From Acetobacter malorum (GTDB lineage Bacteria; Pseudomonadota; Alphaproteobacteria; Acetobacterales; Acetobacteraceae), in assembly GCF_002153605.1 (NCBI RefSeq), contig NZ_JOPG01000008.1:1-64000 (forward strand): a stretch of DNA of 64,000 bases, read 5' to 3'. Every line of letters starts with the position of its first letter. Within the stretch, counting starts at the first letter, position 1. A model generated the notes under the pieces. It did not search any database, was not told the origin of the DNA, and saw only the letters and a list, made by a program, of their open reading frames with translations. Shown here in pieces: positions 61,552 to 64,000 of this stretch. Both the position numbers and the translations under genes were made by a program.

Positions 61552-62535
61552 TCAGGAAACCGGAGAGGCCGGTTCTGTTTTAACGGGTTCAGCAGGCCTG
61601 CGTGCCCACCGCCATGTGCCCAGACCAAGCCGGGCAAGTTCCCGATGCATGATCATGATCGGCCACTGGCCAGACCCCTGATAGTTTCCCATGCCATCTG
61701 GCGCGGAAAGCCGTTTGGCCAGAGCTTCCACCAGTGTCACAGACCGATGGCGTCCGCCCGAACAGCCGATGGCAATAGTAGCATATTTTTTGCCTTCCTG
61801 CACAAAACGCGGCAGGACGAGCTGGAGCAGGCCGTGAATCTGGTTCAAAAACGGCAGATAATCGCTGTCTTCGGCCACATAGGCGGCTACATCAGCGTCC
61901 AGCCCGGTTTTGGGGGCCAGCGCCGGGTCGTAATGCGGATTTCTCAGGAAGCGCGCATCCAGCACAATATCCGCCTCACGCGGAAGGCCTGCCGGATAGG
62001 CGAAGGACATCAGGGCCACCGTCAGCCCTTCACCTCCGGCCCCTTCCCACGGGCTAAAGCGGCTTTCTACAAACTGGCGCAGCTCAGGAGGCGGCATGTC
62101 GGAGGTATCAATCACCAGATCAGCTGCGGCACGGAGCGGGGCAGTGAGGGCGGTTTCTTCCTCGATGCCCTCTTTGATGCTGCCATGCAGGGCCAGCGGA
62201 TGGCGGCGGCGCGTGGCGGTATAGCGGCGCAGCAGCACGCTTTCTTCCGCTGTGGCGTAAATGAGTTCCACCCGCAGATTGGGGTTCATACGCAGGCGGG
62301 CGAGCGCTTCCAGCACGGCGGAGGCATCAAACCCACGGGTGCGGGAATCCACACCAATTGCAACCGGGCGTTCGGCGCGGGCGACAATATCGTCCAGCAT
62401 GCCAAGCGGGGGATTATCGATCACTTCATGATCAAGATCTTCCAGAATCCGCAGAATGGAAGATTTTCCGGCACCAGACAGGCCAGAGACCAGCAGGATG
62501 CGGCGTGGGACAAGGGTATCATCCACCGTGCGCAT
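61552..62535 (-). CDS. rapZ: RNase adapter protein RapZ (YvcJ-like NTPase)
   Basis: 327 residues. N-terminal P-loop GLSGAGKSS (18-26), the VIDNPPLGMLDD stretch, middle VELIYATAEESVLLRRYTAT and RRRHPLA, and the C-terminal FSYPAGLP-like and SFAYPAGLPREADIVLDARF, then GCSGGRHRSVTLVEALAK. In Enterobacteriaceae it steers RNase E to the sRNA GlmZ; in alphaproteobacteria, where it often sits with hprK and PTS genes, the role is less clear. Here neither hprK nor PTS genes border it. Confidence 0.95.
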   Translation of the reverse strand: MRTVDDTLVPRRILLVSGLSGAGKSSILRILEDLDHEVIDNPPLGMLDDIVARAERPVAIGVDSRTRGFDASAVLEALARLRMNPNLRVELIYATAEESVLLRRYTATRRRHPLALHGSIKEGIEEETALTAPLRAAADLVIDTSDMPPPELRQFVESRFSPWEGAGGEGLTVALMSFAYPAGLPREADIVLDARFLRNPHYDPALAPKTGLDADVAAYVAEDSDYLPFLNQIHGLLQLVLPRFVQEGKKYATIAIGCSGGRHRSVTLVEALAKRLSAPDGMGNYQGSGQWPIMIMHRELARLGLGTWRWARRPAEPVKTEPASPVS

Positions 62536-62781
62536 TACAGCTGTTTCCCCTTCAGTGTCGTGACGCCTCTGGATCCGTCAGAGGCCTGAATAAAGCCTTT
62601 CCCTGACATCCGTGGCTGCATTATGCTCCGGTCCATCACCAGTGCGCAACACACAACCGCGCATGGAAGCCGGTAGATGCTGCAGAGCAAAACGGCTGGA
62701 CTATACCAGATTTTAAGTTATTTGTTTGTTACGAAAGAGAAATTTGCCGTCCGTTAGGGCGTCGCAGTATGCTTTGAGGCC

Positions 62782-63153
62782 ATGGGGAATACCGTTCAAA
62801 ACAGTGCAGATCATCGGTCTGGGCCGCACGCCAGAGTAGAGCGCATTTCCGGGGGTCTCAAAATCTCCGGCCTTTGTGCGCCACATCCGGAAGGCGAAAG
62901 CATTGCCGAGCAGTGTCGCGCTGCTCTGGATGCAGGAGCCACTCTGCTGGCCGATTATGGCTATTCCATGCAGGATGTAACGCGGGTGACCTATCTGGTG
63001 TCCGACACGCGGGATTTTCCGTCCTGTTTCCCCACCCTGCGGCATGTTTTTTCCGCCATTTCCCCATCCGTGACGCTGATGTGGGTGAAGAAATTTTCCA
63101 ATCCCCACGTCAAAATCGAGTTTGAACTGGGTGTTGAGCTGGGGCCGGTCTGA
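62782..63153 (+). CDS. Short RidA-family protein, 123 residues
   Basis: The RidA core is readable: DAGATLLADYGYSMQDVTRV, TYLVSDTRDFPSCF and SVTLMWVKKFSNPHVKIEFE. The usual C-terminal R-S-T stretch (active-site Arg) is not recognisable, so catalysis is doubtful. No signal peptide. It lies between rapZ and the ChvG-like kinase gene but on the opposite strand; it converges with the kinase gene (2 bases apart). Confidence 0.78.
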   Translation: MGNTVQNSADHRSGPHARVERISGGLKISGLCAPHPEGESIAEQCRAALDAGATLLADYGYSMQDVTRVTYLVSDTRDFPSCFPTLRHVFSAISPSVTLMWVKKFSNPHVKIEFELGVELGPV

Positions 63154-63155
63154 CC

Positions 63156-64000
63156 TCAGGCCACCACGCGGGGTAGCCGGACCGTAAAGCGCGCCCCGGC
63201 AATGTGTCCTTGTGCATCATGCCGGTTTTCCACCGAAATGGTGCCGTGAAGGGCATCCACAATCTGGCGGCTGATCGACAGGCCCAGACCGGAATGCTGG
63301 CCAAAATGCTCTTCCTTGGGTCGTTCGGAATAAAAACGGTCAAAAATGGAATCGAGCTTGGCCTGAGGGATGCCCGGTCCTTCATCCGAGACGGACAGTG
63401 CCACCATATTCCCCACCGGCGCAGCTTCCAGAAGAATGCGGCCATTGGGCGGGGAGAAGGAAATGGCGTTGCCGATCAGGTTGCGCAGCACCTGCACCAG
63501 ACGATCTTCCACTGCCAGAACCCGGAGCGGATGTTCAGGTGAATCCCCTTCGCTATGCGTCAGGATAATCGGTTCACCCTCCTTACGGGTGGCCTGATGG
63601 ATTTCTGCCAGAACAGACAGGAGCGGTACAACCGAGATGGCCTCCGTCTGGGCGCGGGACATTTCGGCATCCAGTCGGCTGGCGTCAGAAATATCGGTAA
63701 TCAGTCGGTCCAGACGCAGCACGTCATCATTGATAATAGTCAGCAGGCGACGCTTCTGGTTGAGGTCTTCAATCCGCAGCAGAGTTTCAATGGCCGAGCG
63801 GATGGAGGAAAGCGGGTTCTTGATCTCGTGGCTGACATCCGCTGCAAAACGCTCAATGGCGTCCATCCGCTTCCACAAAGCCTGTGCACTGGCCTGAAGC
63901 GCACGGGCCAGATCCCCAATTTCATCCCGACGGGCCAGCAGGCGGGCAGGCACGGTGCCGGTGCGGCCCGAGGACTCGCGCATGATCTGTGCTGACGCCG
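63156..64000 (-). CDS. ChvG-like sensor histidine kinase, 5' end cut by window edge
   Basis: The minus strand is open to the window edge; about 281 residues of the C-terminal part are seen. HAMP-linker region RRDEIGDLARALQASAQALW, the phospho-acceptor box FAADVSHEIKNPLSSIRSA, N box LIGNAISFSPPNGR, D box ALSVSDEGPGIPQ and G box FGQHSGLGLSISRQIV. The FYSERP...FGQ spacing fits the alphaproteobacterial ChvG type, which with ChvI controls envelope and acid responses. Sensor part and partner regulator lie outside the window. Confidence 0.9.
   Translation of the reverse strand, partial: ASAQIMRESSGRTGTVPARLLARRDEIGDLARALQASAQALWKRMDAIERFAADVSHEIKNPLSSIRSAIETLLRIEDLNQKRRLLTIINDDVLRLDRLITDISDASRLDAEMSRAQTEAISVVPLLSVLAEIHQATRKEGEPIILTHSEGDSPEHPLRVLAVEDRLVQVLRNLIGNAISFSPPNGRILLEAAPVGNMVALSVSDEGPGIPQAKLDSIFDRFYSERPKEEHFGQHSGLGLSISRQIVDALHGTISVENRHDAQGHIAGARFTVRLPRVVA

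Noticed and set aside
61495-62589. Plus-strand open frame of 364 codons
   Set aside because: Antisense of rapZ; no domain recognised.

Overview
The window reads as chromosome of an acetic acid bacterium (Alphaproteobacteria, Acetobacteraceae; Acetobacter- or Gluconobacter-like). The pointers are the moderately high G+C with sparse AT-rich islands, an NDUFA12-type complex I accessory protein, the order DUF4164-like - zapA - formyl-THF cyclo-ligase, a ChvG-like kinase near rapZ, and an aldo/keto reductase resembling the Gluconobacter AKR11B type. Genus is inferred, not proven. I saw no rRNA, tRNA, CRISPR array, prophage or intact insertion sequence. Most of the window is ordinary housekeeping.

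Layout. 1-4.0 kb (minus): truncated folD, FemAB-like acyltransferase, RidA, and a protein whose C-terminus is the TSCPD domain of B12-dependent ribonucleotide reductase. 4.3-8.9 kb (plus): NDUFA12, mlaD, a small protein, DUF2155, then otsB-otsA-dsbB closed by a hairpin. 9.1-12.0 kb: a 978-residue multi-domain glycosyltransferase. 12.2-23.6 kb: NUDIX, aldo/keto reductase, HTH-plus-membrane protein, uvrB, AI-2E-type permease, AsmA, 2OG oxygenase, M16 peptidase. 23.7-30.9 kb: secreted GH32 enzyme, two glycosyltransferases in an overlapping pair, an AT-rich divergent promoter region, an FkbH-like three-domain protein and a small repeat protein. 30.9-31.6 kb: no assignable gene, but an open frame carrying a G10 tract. 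31.6-44 kb: amino acid permease, dinB, a probable Fur-controlled hypothetical gene, pyrD, HAD hydrolase, metallophosphoesterase, cyclo-ligase, zapA, class I aldolase, ThiE-like protein, DUF2501, two lipoproteins. 44-56 kb: epmA/epmB back to back, DHA2 exporter, ggt, map, D,D-carboxypeptidase, clpS-clpA, DUF3465, ppk2. 56-64 kb: YqgE, alginate-export-type porin, sulfate-binding protein, MscS channel, rapZ, RidA-like protein, truncated ChvG-like kinase.

The most interesting part is the surface-glycan theme. Three proteins (9.1-12.0, 26.3-27.8 and 30.4-30.9 kb) share a roughly 40-residue module with the core pattern FD-YL-PDV-HY-G-EGR. One is a double glycosyltransferase, one a glycosyltransferase paired with a GT2 enzyme, and one is only a basic N-terminus plus two modules. 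They flank an SGNH-HAD-GNAT (FkbH-like) protein that could add an acyl or glyceryl group. This looks like a small, partly scattered glycan assembly and decoration system; its product is unknown. Other points of note are a near-consensus Fur box at 35.43 kb, a TSCPD protein lacking the reductase catalytic part, a possible 6S RNA between zapA and the cyclo-ligase gene, paired inverted repeats at 58.7 kb, and rapZ without hprK beside it.
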